Assembly (NCBI GenBank): GCA_039565995.1
Contig: CP154795.1
Span: 3,286,001 to 3,350,000 of the forward strand
Direction: 5' to 3'
From: Propionibacteriaceae bacterium ZF39
Lineage (GTDB): Bacteria > Actinomycetota > Actinomycetes > Propionibacteriales > Propionibacteriaceae
DNA length: 64,000 nt
Both the position numbers and the translations under genes were made by a program. The notes below the pieces were generated by a model. It was not told where the DNA came from. It saw only the letters and a program-made list of their open reading frames with translations, and searched no databases. Of the stretch, positions 1 through 8,447 are shown piece after piece. How positions within the stretch are numbered: the first letter of the stretch is position 1; the number at the start of each line of letters is the position of its first letter.

Positions 1-560
1 GCGTACTCCTCTGCATCGCCCTCGCCATGGACGCCGAGCGCGAGGGCCGGGACATCCGGTTCCGCCAAGCGGGCAAGCTCGTCTTCGGTCATCCCCGCAA
101 CGACGAGCCGGACGAGGTGGTCACCGCGGTGCAGCGCGCCCTCACCCGCGCCCAGCTCGCCTGGGAGACCCCGGCCGACATGCGCCACGAACTGTGGTGG
201 AAGTTCATGGTCAATGTCGGGATGAACCAGACCTCCGCCGTGCTGCGAGCGCCCTATGGCGCGCTCCAGCCCGATGGCGATCCCCGGTCGTTGATGTCGG
301 CGCTGATCGACGAAGTGGTGCTGGTCGCCGCGGCCGAGGGCGTACCCATGACCGAGGCCGATGTCGAGCGCTGGCATCGCGTACTCGCGAACCAACCGGC
401 CGAGGGCTGGACGTCCATGGCGCAGGACGTGCTCGCCGGCCGGCCCACTGAAGTCGAGACCTTCGCGGGCCGCATGGTCGCGCTGGGCGAGAAGCATGGC
501 ATCCCGGTTCCCTACAACCAGGCCATGCTCTGGATTCTGCGCAGCACCACGCCCCACTGA
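1..560 (+). CDS. panE: 2-dehydropantoate 2-reductase (ketopantoate reductase), 3' part only
   Basis: The frame is open from the first bases of the window, so the Rossmann NADP-binding half lies outside and only about 185 C-terminal residues are seen. These match the helical ApbA/PanE C-terminal domain: the segment WWKFMVNVGMNQTSAVL carries the Lys and Asn expected in the substrate pocket. Family role: NADPH reduction of ketopantoate to pantoate in pantothenate/CoA synthesis, in the cytoplasm. Many genomes carry PanE paralogues of other specificity, so the exact substrate is uncertain. The next gene follows after 8 bases and its ribosome site overlaps this stop codon. Confidence 0.8.
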   Translation, partial: VLLCIALAMDAEREGRDIRFRQAGKLVFGHPRNDEPDEVVTAVQRALTRAQLAWETPADMRHELWWKFMVNVGMNQTSAVLRAPYGALQPDGDPRSLMSALIDEVVLVAAAEGVPMTEADVERWHRVLANQPAEGWTSMAQDVLAGRPTEVETFAGRMVALGEKHGIPVPYNQAMLWILRSTTPH

Positions 561-568
561 GGAGCACG

Positions 569-1378
569 ATGCCGACCTATCACCACGACGGCCTCACGTT
601 CGACTATCGCGATGAGGGCACCGGCGAGCCGGTCGTCCTGCTGCACGGATTCCCCGAGGACTCCGCCAGTTGGGACGCGGTGGTGCCGCTGCTGCACGCG
701 ACGGGCCTGCGTACGCTCGCGCCCGACCAGCGAGGCTATTCACCGGGCGCGGTGCCGAAGCGGCGCCGCGACTATGCGATCCGTACCCTCGTCGGCGACG
801 TCATCGGGCTGCTCGACGCAACCGGGATCGAGCGCGCCCACGTCGTCGGGCACGACTGGGGCGGCGGCGTGGCCTGGATGACCGCGCTCTGGCATCCGGA
901 TCGGGTCGCCTCCCTGGTCTCGCTCGCCAGCCCACACCCGGCCGCTCTCATGTGGTCCTATCGGCACACCACTCAGGGCCTGCGGAGTTGGTACATGGGG
1001 ACGTTCCAGCTCCCCTGGCTCCCCGAGCGCCTGCTCGCCCGCGACCTGGCGCGCACCCTGCGATCGAGTGGGATGAAGGCGGAGATTGCCGAGAGGTACG
1101 CCCGGCGGTTCGCCGATCCGGCCAGCCTGACGGGTCCGATGAACTGGTATCGCGGCATGCCGTTCTCCGGGCGTATGGGTGACCCGATGGTGCGCGTGCC
1201 CACGACCTATGTGTGGGGCCGACGTGACGGATTCCTCGGACCGGAGGCGGCCCGGAAAACGGCGGACTTCGTCGAGGCGGACTATCGATTCGTAGAGCTG
1301 GATGCGACCCACTGGCTTCCCGAGAATGATCCCGACCCTGTGGCCGCAGAGATCATTGCCCGGGTCGCCGGTGGGTGA
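569..1378 (+). CDS. Alpha/beta hydrolase, epoxide-hydrolase-like
   Basis: A 269-residue alpha/beta-hydrolase fold protein. The oxyanion-hole region HGFPEDSASW is near residue 25, the nucleophile elbow GHDWGGG has Asp rather than Ser (near residue 95), and the late His lies in THWLPEND near residue 245. An Asp nucleophile in an HDWGG context is typical of epoxide hydrolases and haloalkane dehalogenases, so an epoxide or ester substrate is inferred. GAGGAG overlaps the upstream stop and sits 5 bases before ATG, which suggests cotranscription with the reductase. No signal peptide is present. Confidence 0.8.
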   Translation: MPTYHHDGLTFDYRDEGTGEPVVLLHGFPEDSASWDAVVPLLHATGLRTLAPDQRGYSPGAVPKRRRDYAIRTLVGDVIGLLDATGIERAHVVGHDWGGGVAWMTALWHPDRVASLVSLASPHPAALMWSYRHTTQGLRSWYMGTFQLPWLPERLLARDLARTLRSSGMKAEIAERYARRFADPASLTGPMNWYRGMPFSGRMGDPMVRVPTTYVWGRRDGFLGPEAARKTADFVEADYRFVELDATHWLPENDPDPVAAEIIARVAGG

Positions 1379-1384
1379 TGCCGA

Positions 1385-2398
1385 TCAGAAGGTGTAGGGC
1401 ACGCGCTCCCAGGTGAGGACCTCGTCGCCCTTCTTGTTGACGGTGAAGCGGGTCCACTCATGGCTGTTGGCGTCACCCTCGACGGTGATGCGCTGCAGAT
1501 TCGGAGCTGCCTCAACGCCATAGATGCGCAGCCATTCCGAGTCGGCCGCCAGGGGCTTGTCGGCGTTGTAGCGATGCGAGTCACCGTTGATCAGATAGAC
1601 CGGGCCATCGAAGGCGCTCGATCGCTCGGAGAGTGCCTCGACCAGCTTCACGAAGCCGGACACATCGTTCTGGGTGGGGTCCTGCGCCAGGAGCCACGGG
1701 TCGAACATGTCGGCCTGCAGCATGATCACGACACCGCGGGCGTTGCGCTGCTCGGCCCGATCGAAGGTCTCGTTGAGCAGGGCGAGGTTGGCGTCCTGGC
1801 GGTGGTTGAACTCGGCCAGCTGCTCCGGAGTCGGCGACGTCTTGCCGATGCCCGTCCAGGGCGCGAGGTCATTGTTGGAGCCCTGCACGTTCAGGACAGC
1901 GAACTCGACGCGCGCCTCGCGGAAGGACACGTTCTCGGGCAGGCCGAGGGCAGCCTGCGACTTCAGGGGCATGGTGCCGCCCAGAGTCCTGCCGGGGACC
2001 GGATAGAACACCTCGCGCAGCTTGTCGAGACGCTCCAGCGGGTTGTACGCCCCGTTGTTGGCGCGATGGCAGTCGACCCATTCGTTGTCACCGGGGGTGT
2101 AGAGGAACGGGTCCTCGAACCGGTCGAACTGCTCCCGGATGGCCAGGAAATAGGAGTCGTCGCAGCGCTGCGAGCCCGCCTTGATGTCGCCGACATGCGC
2201 GACGAAGCGGAGCTTGTCCTGCGCGTTGATCTCGTCGACCATGTGCGGGAACTGCACGAACTGGGCGGCGCCGTACGGAACATCTCCGATCACGGCGAAC
2301 GTCAGGTCACTGTTGGGATTGGCTGCCTGGGCGGGCGCGGCCAGGCCGGAGAGCGCCAGCGTGGTGGCGGCGGCGAGTACGCCGAGCTTGAGTTTCAT
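1385..2398 (-). CDS. Secreted calcineurin-like metallophosphatase
   Basis: A 337-residue exported protein. The frame is open further upstream, but the ATG at 2398 begins a clean Sec signal peptide (MKLKLGVLAAATTLALSG, cleavage after AQA), so this start is chosen. The mature part shows metallophosphoesterase motifs: FAVIGDVPYG, VAHVGDIKAG, TPGDNEW and, late, INGDSHRYN, whose His/Asp residues would hold two metals. The natural substrate cannot be told from sequence. It converges with the upstream hydrolase (6-base gap) and is divergent from the dehydrogenase that follows. Confidence 0.8.
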   Translation of the reverse strand: MKLKLGVLAAATTLALSGLAAPAQAANPNSDLTFAVIGDVPYGAAQFVQFPHMVDEINAQDKLRFVAHVGDIKAGSQRCDDSYFLAIREQFDRFEDPFLYTPGDNEWVDCHRANNGAYNPLERLDKLREVFYPVPGRTLGGTMPLKSQAALGLPENVSFREARVEFAVLNVQGSNNDLAPWTGIGKTSPTPEQLAEFNHRQDANLALLNETFDRAEQRNARGVVIMLQADMFDPWLLAQDPTQNDVSGFVKLVEALSERSSAFDGPVYLINGDSHRYNADKPLAADSEWLRIYGVEAAPNLQRITVEGDANSHEWTRFTVNKKGDEVLTWERVPYTF

Positions 2399-2538
2399 GC
2401 GCTCACATTTGCGCCGGTCATCTGAACTCGAACAGGTGCCGACGTTGAACGATCCATGAAATCCAACGGTCAGTCGAACCCAGCCCCTCCAACCCACGGG
2501 AAGGCGGCGTGATCCACTGGAAGTGGAAAGGGGACATC

Positions 2539-3984
2539 ATGACTGCCTATGAGGACGCCCTTGCCGGTCGGCTCTGGGTCGGTGGCGAGTGGCGCGATGC
2601 GAGCGGCGGCGAGAACCTGTCCGTCGACGACCCGGGCAACGGTGAGCACCTCGCCGATGTCGCTGACGGCACTGTGGACGACGGCATCGCTGCAATCGAC
2701 GCCGCCGAGGGCGCGGCCGAAGATTGGGCTGCGACAACTCCGCGCGAGCGTGGCGAGATCCTCCGGAAGTCGTGGGAGCTCTTGACGGCCCAGCGCGAGG
2801 ACATCGGCAAGCTCATCGCCCGCGAGTCGGGCAAGGCCCTGACCGAAGCGCTCGGCGAGGTCGACTACGGTGCCGAGTTCCTGCGCTGGTTCTCCGAGGA
2901 GGCCTGCCGAGCCAGCGGATCCTTCGCGAACGCGCCCTCTGGGGCGTACAACATCATCACGCAGCTGCAGCCGGTGGGGATCTCGGTGCTGGTGACACCG
3001 TGGAACTTCCCACTCGCGATGGCGACCCGCAAGATCGGCCCGGCTCTGGCCGCGGGATGCACGACCGTGCTGAAACCGGCGTCGGCGACGCCGCTGACGT
3101 CGTACGCCATGGCCGCGATCTTCGCCGAAGCCGGAGTGCCTGCCGGTGTCGTCAACGTGGTCACCACCAGCGACAGCAAGGCGGTCGTTGGCGCGATGCT
3201 CGACGATCGGCGTACGCGAAAAATGTCGTTCACCGGATCGACCGAGGTTGGTCGGGGGTTGCTCAAGCAGGCTGCGGGCAACATCCTGAAGACCTCGATG
3301 GAACTCGGCGGCAACGCCCCATTCGTCGTGGCCGAGGATGCCGACATGGACGTCGCACTCGACTCCGCGATGATCGCCAAACTCCGCAACGGCGGCCAAT
3401 CATGCGTCGCCGCCAACCGCTTCATCGTCCATGCGAGCCGTGTCGACGAATTCTGCGAGGGCTTCGCCGGGCGGATGCGGCAGGTCAAGGTGGGGTACGC
3501 CCTCGACCCCGGCATCGAGCTCGGCGCCCTCATCTCCCCCGACGCGGTCGACGGAATCCTCGAGCTCATCGCCGATGCGCAGGACAACGGGGCGACCGTG
3601 GTGTGCGGTGGCGAACGCATCGGCGAGGGAGCGTTCATGCAGCCGACCCTCCTGCGCGACGTGCCGCCGGATGCGCGCTGCATGACCGAGGAGATCTTCG
3701 GCCCGGTGGCACCGGTGACGACGTTCGAGACCTTCGACGAGGCCATGGAGCTGGCGAACAACACCGAGTTCGGCTTGGTGTCGTTCATCCAGACGTCCGA
3801 CATGAAACTCGGCCTGCAGTTCGCGGACCGCGTCGAGTCCGGCATGGTCGGCATCAACCGTGGCGTCGTTTCCGACCCCGCCGCACCATTCGGCGGGTGG
3901 AAGCAGTCCGGCCTCGGCCGGGAGGGCGGACACGAGGGGCTGCTGGAATACCTGGAGACGAAGTACGTGGCTGCCAGCTGGTGA
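2539..3984 (+). CDS. gabD: NAD(P)-dependent succinate-semialdehyde-type aldehyde dehydrogenase
   Basis: A 481-residue class-I aldehyde dehydrogenase. The catalytic Glu is in MELGGNAPF and the catalytic Cys in NGGQSCVAANRF, with the cofactor-loop motif FTGSTEVG before them. The closing segment (PFGGWKQSGLGREGG) and overall identity pattern are closest to GabD-type enzymes that oxidise succinic semialdehyde to succinate. The start is set at 2539 because AAAGGGGA lies 5 bases upstream; an in-frame ATG at 2509 lacks a ribosome site. No other GABA-pathway gene is nearby, so the substrate is an inference. Confidence 0.85.
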   Translation: MTAYEDALAGRLWVGGEWRDASGGENLSVDDPGNGEHLADVADGTVDDGIAAIDAAEGAAEDWAATTPRERGEILRKSWELLTAQREDIGKLIARESGKALTEALGEVDYGAEFLRWFSEEACRASGSFANAPSGAYNIITQLQPVGISVLVTPWNFPLAMATRKIGPALAAGCTTVLKPASATPLTSYAMAAIFAEAGVPAGVVNVVTTSDSKAVVGAMLDDRRTRKMSFTGSTEVGRGLLKQAAGNILKTSMELGGNAPFVVAEDADMDVALDSAMIAKLRNGGQSCVAANRFIVHASRVDEFCEGFAGRMRQVKVGYALDPGIELGALISPDAVDGILELIADAQDNGATVVCGGERIGEGAFMQPTLLRDVPPDARCMTEEIFGPVAPVTTFETFDEAMELANNTEFGLVSFIQTSDMKLGLQFADRVESGMVGINRGVVSDPAAPFGGWKQSGLGREGGHEGLLEYLETKYVAASW

Positions 3985-4062
3985 GGTGGCTGATGCCGAG
4001 GAGCGCCACTCGAAGCCCTACGCTGTCCGGGTGACGATTGTCGACACCGGGAGGGCCGGCTC

Positions 4063-5130
4063 ATGAGTGGCGGTTTGGCAGCACTGTTGGACGATGTGGC
4101 GGCCATGGCCAAGCTGGCGGCTGCCTCGGTGGATGACATCGGAGCGGCGGCCGGCAAGGCCAGTGCGAAGGCAGCGGGTGTCGTGGTCGACGACGCCGCG
4201 GTCACTCCGCGCTTCGTGACCGGGTTCACCCCCGACCGCGAGCTCCCGATGATCAAGAACATCGCCAAGGGCTCACTGGTCAACAAGGCGATCATCCTGG
4301 TGGCGGCCCTGGTTCTGAGCGAGTTCATCCCGTGGATCCTGACGCCGTTGCTGATGCTCGGCGGCCTGTATCTGTCCTATGAGGGTGCCGAGAAGATCTG
4401 GGAGAAAGTCAGCGGCCACGGCGGTCACGCCAAGCCGGTGGTCACGCAGGGCCCTGATCAGGAGAAGGAGATGACGAAGGGTGCGATCCGCACCGACTTC
4501 ATCCTCTCCGCCGAGATCATGGTCATCTCGCTCAGCACCATCGCCCAGGACGCCAGCATCTTCGTGAAGGCCGGCACCCTGGCCGTGGTCGCGGTGCTGA
4601 TCACGCTCGGTGTCTATGGCGCGGTCGCGCTCATCGTGAAGATGGACGACATCGGCCTGCGCATCGCCAAGGGCGAGAGCAAGGGCTCCCAGGCGTTCGG
4701 CAACGGGCTCGTCAAGGCGATGCCCAAGGTGCTCGCCGCCCTGTCGATCATCGGCACCGTCGCGATGCTGTGGGTGGGCGGCCACATCCTGCTCAAGGGT
4801 CTCTATGACCTGCACCACGAGCTCGGCTTCGGCTGGACCGCGCCCTATGACTTCGTGCACCACCTCGAGGTGATGGTCCGCGAGGCTACGGGCCCGCTCG
4901 GCGGATTCCTGGGCTGGCTCGTGAACACCTTCTTCTCGTTCCTGTTCGGCCTGATCATCGGCGGCATCGTCGTGGCGATCATGCATCTCCTGCCCTTCGG
5001 CAAGAACAAGCATCGCGACGAGAGCAGCGATCACGACCTCGTCATGGACCCCACCGGCCAGGCGCCGCTGGTTCCCGAGAAGTCCGTGGAGACCGACAAG
5101 CAGCAGGAGCACCGGGACGAACGAGCCTGA
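4063..5130 (+). CDS. DUF808 (YedI-type) inner-membrane protein
   Basis: A 355-residue protein of the DUF808/YedI family. The conserved N-terminus (MSGGLAALLDDVAAMAKLAA, then VDDIGAA) is unmistakable. Several hydrophobic segments follow: about residues 70-105, 145-200, 225-250 and 280-310. A charged tail closes the protein. The function of the family is unknown. It stands alone after the dehydrogenase, with GGGAGG 12 bases before the ATG, and is followed by a strong palindromic hairpin. Confidence 0.85.
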   Translation: MSGGLAALLDDVAAMAKLAAASVDDIGAAAGKASAKAAGVVVDDAAVTPRFVTGFTPDRELPMIKNIAKGSLVNKAIILVAALVLSEFIPWILTPLLMLGGLYLSYEGAEKIWEKVSGHGGHAKPVVTQGPDQEKEMTKGAIRTDFILSAEIMVISLSTIAQDASIFVKAGTLAVVAVLITLGVYGAVALIVKMDDIGLRIAKGESKGSQAFGNGLVKAMPKVLAALSIIGTVAMLWVGGHILLKGLYDLHHELGFGWTAPYDFVHHLEVMVREATGPLGGFLGWLVNTFFSFLFGLIIGGIVVAIMHLLPFGKNKHRDESSDHDLVMDPTGQAPLVPEKSVETDKQQEHRDERA

Positions 5131-5162
5131 AATCGATCCCATGGCCGAGGTGAATTGACGAC

Positions 5163-5201
5163 GCTGGGTAAGTGCCCCGTCCTGCGGGGCACTTACCCAG
5201 C
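5163..5201. terminator. Perfect 17-bp hairpin between convergent genes
   Basis: GCTGGGTAAGTGCCCCG (5163-5179), loop TCCTG, then the exact reverse complement (5185-5201). It lies between the DUF808 gene (plus) and the esterase gene (minus), 10 bases before the esterase stop. It has no T-tract, so a two-way terminator of the U-less actinobacterial kind is the simplest reading. Confidence 0.6.
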
Positions 5202-5210
5202 ACACACCGG

Positions 5211-6347
5211 TCAGATCCCGAAGAACCGCACCATCTCGGCCGCTGCGTCCGGGCCGCTCGGGTCGGCGTACGAGCCTCCCGCCCGGCCACCCGACCACGT
5301 GTGCCCCGCACCGTGGATCACGATGCTCTCCGCGACCACGCGACCTTCCGACTCCGCGATCGTGCGCTCGACCTGACGCCCGTTGACGGTTTCCCGGAGG
5401 GTACGCCGGCCCGCGGCTTTCGGGGCGAACTGATCGAACACGCTGGTCGCATTGGAGACGCTCACCGTGGGATCGGCGTCACCGTGGATGACGATCGCAG
5501 GCAGCGTGTCGACCGCGGGGACACTCGCCGGCGCCTGCCGCATTGCGGCGAAGGCCGACACCATGTCGCCGGCCGCGCCATGGGCCAGACCGGAGTGCAC
5601 CCCGATCCCGGCGAAGACATCGGGATAGGTCGCCCCGAGCACGCTCGCCATTCCCGCGCCGGCGGAGAAGCCGGCCACGAACACCTTCGAGCGGTCGATG
5701 TCGTGCAGGGCCGCGATTTCCTCGACGAGGCCCGCCAGGATCGCAGGCTCTCCCGCTCCACGCTGCTGGTCGGAGCGGTTGAACCAGTTCCAGTAGCGCA
5801 TCGGGTTGGCCCCGGTGACCTGCTCCGGATAGAGCGCGATGAAGCCGTGCTCATCGGCCAGCGCATCGAAACCGGTCGCGTCGGCGAACGACGCTCCGTC
5901 CTGCGTGCCGCCGTGCAGGAGCACGACCAGCGGGCGCGGTCCGTCCGGGAGTTGCTCCGGCACGTGCAGGCGATAGGGCCGCGTAGTGCCCGCGCTGCCT
6001 CCGCCGAGCCCGGGCAGGGACCCCAGATCGGGCAGTGATCCCAACCCCGGGAGCGACTTCAGATCCGGCAGGGACGTCAGGTCCAGCGAAGACCCCAGCC
6101 CCGGCAGGGATTTCAGGTCGGGCATCTCGATCCGGGGCGCATGCGCCGGGGCGGCATGCCGGGGCCGCTGCGGACGGAACCTCCCGGTTCGACACGTGGG
6201 CGGCGTGGGAACAGCGCTGGCCGGGGCGGGGCTTCCGTTCAGGGCGCGCTGGATGGCCGCGGTCGCCTCGGCGAGCCTGCCGGAGCGGGTGAGATCGAGC
6301 GCCTCGGCCAGGGCATGGGTATCAGGGGTCGGCAAAGAAACAGGCAT
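5211..6347 (-). CDS. PHB-depolymerase-family esterase
   Basis: A 378-residue enzyme of the PHB depolymerase/feruloyl-esterase type (LpqC-like). Residues about 1-35 form the short helical N-terminus seen in proteobacterial relatives (ALDLTRSGRLAEATAAIQRAL). Residues about 75-115 are a Leu/Pro/Gly-rich repeat of SLPGL and SLPDL units. The hydrolase domain then shows VLLHGGTQDG, the nucleophile elbow GFSAGAGMAS, an Asp in HGDADPTV and a late His in HGAGHTWSGG. GAGGAG lies 7 bases before the ATG at 6347, which favours it over the upstream ATG. No Sec signal is visible. The polymer or ester substrate is not known. Confidence 0.8.
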   Translation of the reverse strand: MPVSLPTPDTHALAEALDLTRSGRLAEATAAIQRALNGSPAPASAVPTPPTCRTGRFRPQRPRHAAPAHAPRIEMPDLKSLPGLGSSLDLTSLPDLKSLPGLGSLPDLGSLPGLGGGSAGTTRPYRLHVPEQLPDGPRPLVVLLHGGTQDGASFADATGFDALADEHGFIALYPEQVTGANPMRYWNWFNRSDQQRGAGEPAILAGLVEEIAALHDIDRSKVFVAGFSAGAGMASVLGATYPDVFAGIGVHSGLAHGAAGDMVSAFAAMRQAPASVPAVDTLPAIVIHGDADPTVSVSNATSVFDQFAPKAAGRRTLRETVNGRQVERTIAESEGRVVAESIVIHGAGHTWSGGRAGGSYADPSGPDAAAEMVRFFGI

Positions 6348-6491
6348 GGTGAATCTCCTCAGGAAGGGAAGGGATTGCCGCACGAACCGGCGGCAAGGGT
6401 CGCCGAACAGACGCTCGGCGTGGGACTCGGATCAACAGATCCGGCAGGGTGAAGCGACCCGGATCGACGGACCCGGGGATCAATCAGCGGA

Positions 6492-6914
6492 TCAGAGAAT
6501 CCGTGAGCGCAGCGCGGCTTTGACTGCGGCTGAGGCCCGGAAGGCGCCCAGCACCTCGATGGAGGCGATGGTGGCCAGCGCCAGTTCGGGCGTGACGTCA
6601 TCGGCAATGGAGGCGAGCCCGAGGACGCGTACCTCGGTCATCTCCCCGGCGGCCTGAAGGGCTTCCAGGTCGGCCCGGGAGAGGTGATGATTCCCCAGCT
6701 GGAGCGTCCGGCGTACGACGGTCTGCTGCACCGCCGTCGCGCGGGTCGCCAACTGGGCACGGATAGCCGAGCGGATGAAGTCGGTGCGGTTGGCATAGAA
6801 GCCTTCCTGCACCAGCAGGTCGATCTCACCCAGGTCGACGATCCCGAGGTTGACGGTGATCTTCTCCGTCTTCTCGGGCTCGGGGCGACCGGCTGCAGGG
6901 GTGTCCTTGGCCAT
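6492..6914 (-). CDS. CopG-family ribbon-helix-helix regulator
   Basis: A 140-residue protein. Residues about 17-52 (EKITVNLGIVDLGEIDLLV, then GFYANRTDFIRSAIRAQL) form a ribbon-helix-helix DNA-binding motif. The remainder (VRRTLQLGNHHLSRADLEAL onward) matches the longer CopG proteins found next to PHB-depolymerase-like esterases. Here too the esterase gene follows 144 bases downstream on the same strand, so it probably regulates that gene; this is context inference. No toxin gene adjoins it, which argues against a toxin-antitoxin role. AAGGAG lies 13 bases before the start. Confidence 0.75.
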   Translation of the reverse strand: MAKDTPAAGRPEPEKTEKITVNLGIVDLGEIDLLVQEGFYANRTDFIRSAIRAQLATRATAVQQTVVRRTLQLGNHHLSRADLEALQAAGEMTEVRVLGLASIADDVTPELALATIASIEVLGAFRASAAVKAALRSRIL

Positions 6915-6999
6915 CGGGAAATCCGTTCTCCTTGTCGATGCTCATCATCCTAGCACCATCCCCTCACCATCCAAAGAGATGATCCAGAGAAGTTTGAAA

Positions 7000-7848
7000 C
7001 TATCGATCACCCAGCTGCTCGGCGATCCGGGCGAAATCCTCGACCTCGAGCGCCTCGCCCCGGACGGTCGGGTCGATGCCCGCAGCTTCGATGACCGCGC
7101 TCGCGGCGGCGGACGAGCCGGCGATCCCCGCCAGTGCCGCGCGCAGCATCTTCCGGCGCTGCGCAAAGGCCGCATCGATCACCCGGAACACGCGTGCGCG
7201 CGGCGCGGTCGTGACCGGGGGGTCCCGGCGTACCAATCGCACGAGACCGGAATCCACATTCGGCGCCGGCCAGAACACCGACGGAGGCACAGTGCCGACG
7301 CGTTTGGCGGAGCAATACCACGCCATCTTCACCGAAGGAACGCCATAGATCTTCGACCCCGGCGACGCGACCAGCCGGTCGGCGACTTCCAGCTGCACCA
7401 TCACGAGCCCCCGCTGCAGCGACGGGAACGTCGCGAGCAGGTGCAGCAACACCGGCACCGACACGTTGTAGGGCAGATTCGCCACGACCGTCGTCGGCGC
7501 GGGGTCGGGCAGCTCATCCACGCGAAGGGCATCGGCATTGATCACGTGCAGTTCGTCCGCAGACCCGGGCAGCCGCTCGGCCGCCGTGCGCGGCAGCCGC
7601 GCCGCCAACGAGTCCTCGATCTCGATCGCGGTCACCTGCTGCGCGACTTCGAGGAGCCCCAGGGTCAGCGACCCCAGCCCCGGCCCGATTTCCAGCGCGA
7701 CGTCATCGGGCTCGACCTCGGCGAGCGCGACAATCCGCCGGACCGTGTTCGGGTCGATCACGAAGTTCTGTCCGCGCTGCTTGGTCGGGCGCAGATCGAG
7801 CTCCGCAGCCAACTCGCGGATCGTGCGGGCATCGAGCAGTCCGCTCAC
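7000..7848 (-). CDS. rsmA: 16S rRNA (adenine1518/1519-N6) dimethyltransferase RsmA/KsgA
   Basis: A 282-residue SAM-dependent rRNA methyltransferase that dimethylates two adenines in helix 45 of 16S rRNA during 30S maturation. Seen motifs: [10 protein letters not shown] at the N-terminus, SAM motif [15 protein letters not shown], the acidic motif AIEIEDSLA, and the catalytic [16 protein letters not shown] (NLPY). Length is usual for the family. Its ATG overlaps the upstream nitroreductase stop by four bases, so the two are translationally coupled. In many actinobacteria ispE follows rsmA; here the next gene is the CopG regulator instead. Confidence 0.95.
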   Translation of the reverse strand: MSGLLDARTIRELAAELDLRPTKQRGQNFVIDPNTVRRIVALAEVEPDDVALEIGPGLGSLTLGLLEVAQQVTAIEIEDSLAARLPRTAAERLPGSADELHVINADALRVDELPDPAPTTVVANLPYNVSVPVLLHLLATFPSLQRGLVMVQLEVADRLVASPGSKIYGVPSVKMAWYCSAKRVGTVPPSVFWPAPNVDSGLVRLVRRDPPVTTAPRARVFRVIDAAFAQRRKMLRAALAGIAGSSAAASAVIEAAGIDPTVRGEALEVEDFARIAEQLGDR

Positions 7849-8447
7849 CAGGCCTCCCGATGGATGAGTTCGTCATGCGTACGCCGCGGCCGCCGCCTCG
7901 GCGAGCCGATCGGCCGTTCGTCGGCAGCGGGCCAGCCGAGGCTGATCACGCCGACGCTGAGTTGCCCCTCGGGTACGCCGAAAGCATCCCGGACGGCATC
8001 CTGCCGGTCCAACGGCACGCCGAAGAAGCACGCCCCCAACCCGTGAGCCTCGGCCCCCAGCAGGATGTTCTGCGCCGCCATCCCGGCATCGACCCACCAA
8101 TAGGGCGCCGACCAGGGCTGCTCGGCCAGCTCCGTCCAGGCTTTGTCGGGCTCGGCATAGCGGCGGCGATAGGCGTTCTCGTCGGTGTACCCCAGCAGCA
8201 GCACGGGAGCGGTCCTCATCCCGTCCAACCAGGAGTTCCCACCGTCGCTGGTCAACCCCCAGAACCGGCGTACCGACTCGCCCGTCAGCACCACCCACGA
8301 CACCGCCTGCGTGAACCCGGCCGAGGGGGCGCGCAAGGCCAGGCCCAGCAGTTCGTCCACAACCTCGTCCGGCACCGGACGGTCCGCATAGCGCCGGATC
8401 ATCCGCCGCCGCCGGATCACCTCCCGGACGGCATCCGCCTCCGTCAC
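7845..8447 (-). CDS. Nitroreductase-family FMN oxidoreductase
   Basis: A 200-residue nitroreductase fold protein. [17 protein letters not shown] near residue 12 and APSAGFTQ near residue 40 are the FMN-binding landmarks, and [10 protein letters not shown] near residue 140 is the second FMN contact. It presumably reduces a small electrophile with NAD(P)H; the substrate is unknown. It is embedded between tatD and rsmA with 4-base overlaps on both sides, so it belongs to their operon although it has no known link to rRNA methylation. Confidence 0.85.
   Translation of the reverse strand: MTEADAVREVIRRRRMIRRYADRPVPDEVVDELLGLALRAPSAGFTQAVSWVVLTGESVRRFWGLTSDGGNSWLDGMRTAPVLLLGYTDENAYRRRYAEPDKAWTELAEQPWSAPYWWVDAGMAAQNILLGAEAHGLGACFFGVPLDRQDAVRDAFGVPEGQLSVGVISLGWPAADERPIGSPRRRPRRTHDELIHREAW

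Noticed and set aside
6492-6914. Antitoxin of a toxin-antitoxin pair
   Set aside because: No adjacent toxin-like gene; the protein has the longer form linked with esterase genes.
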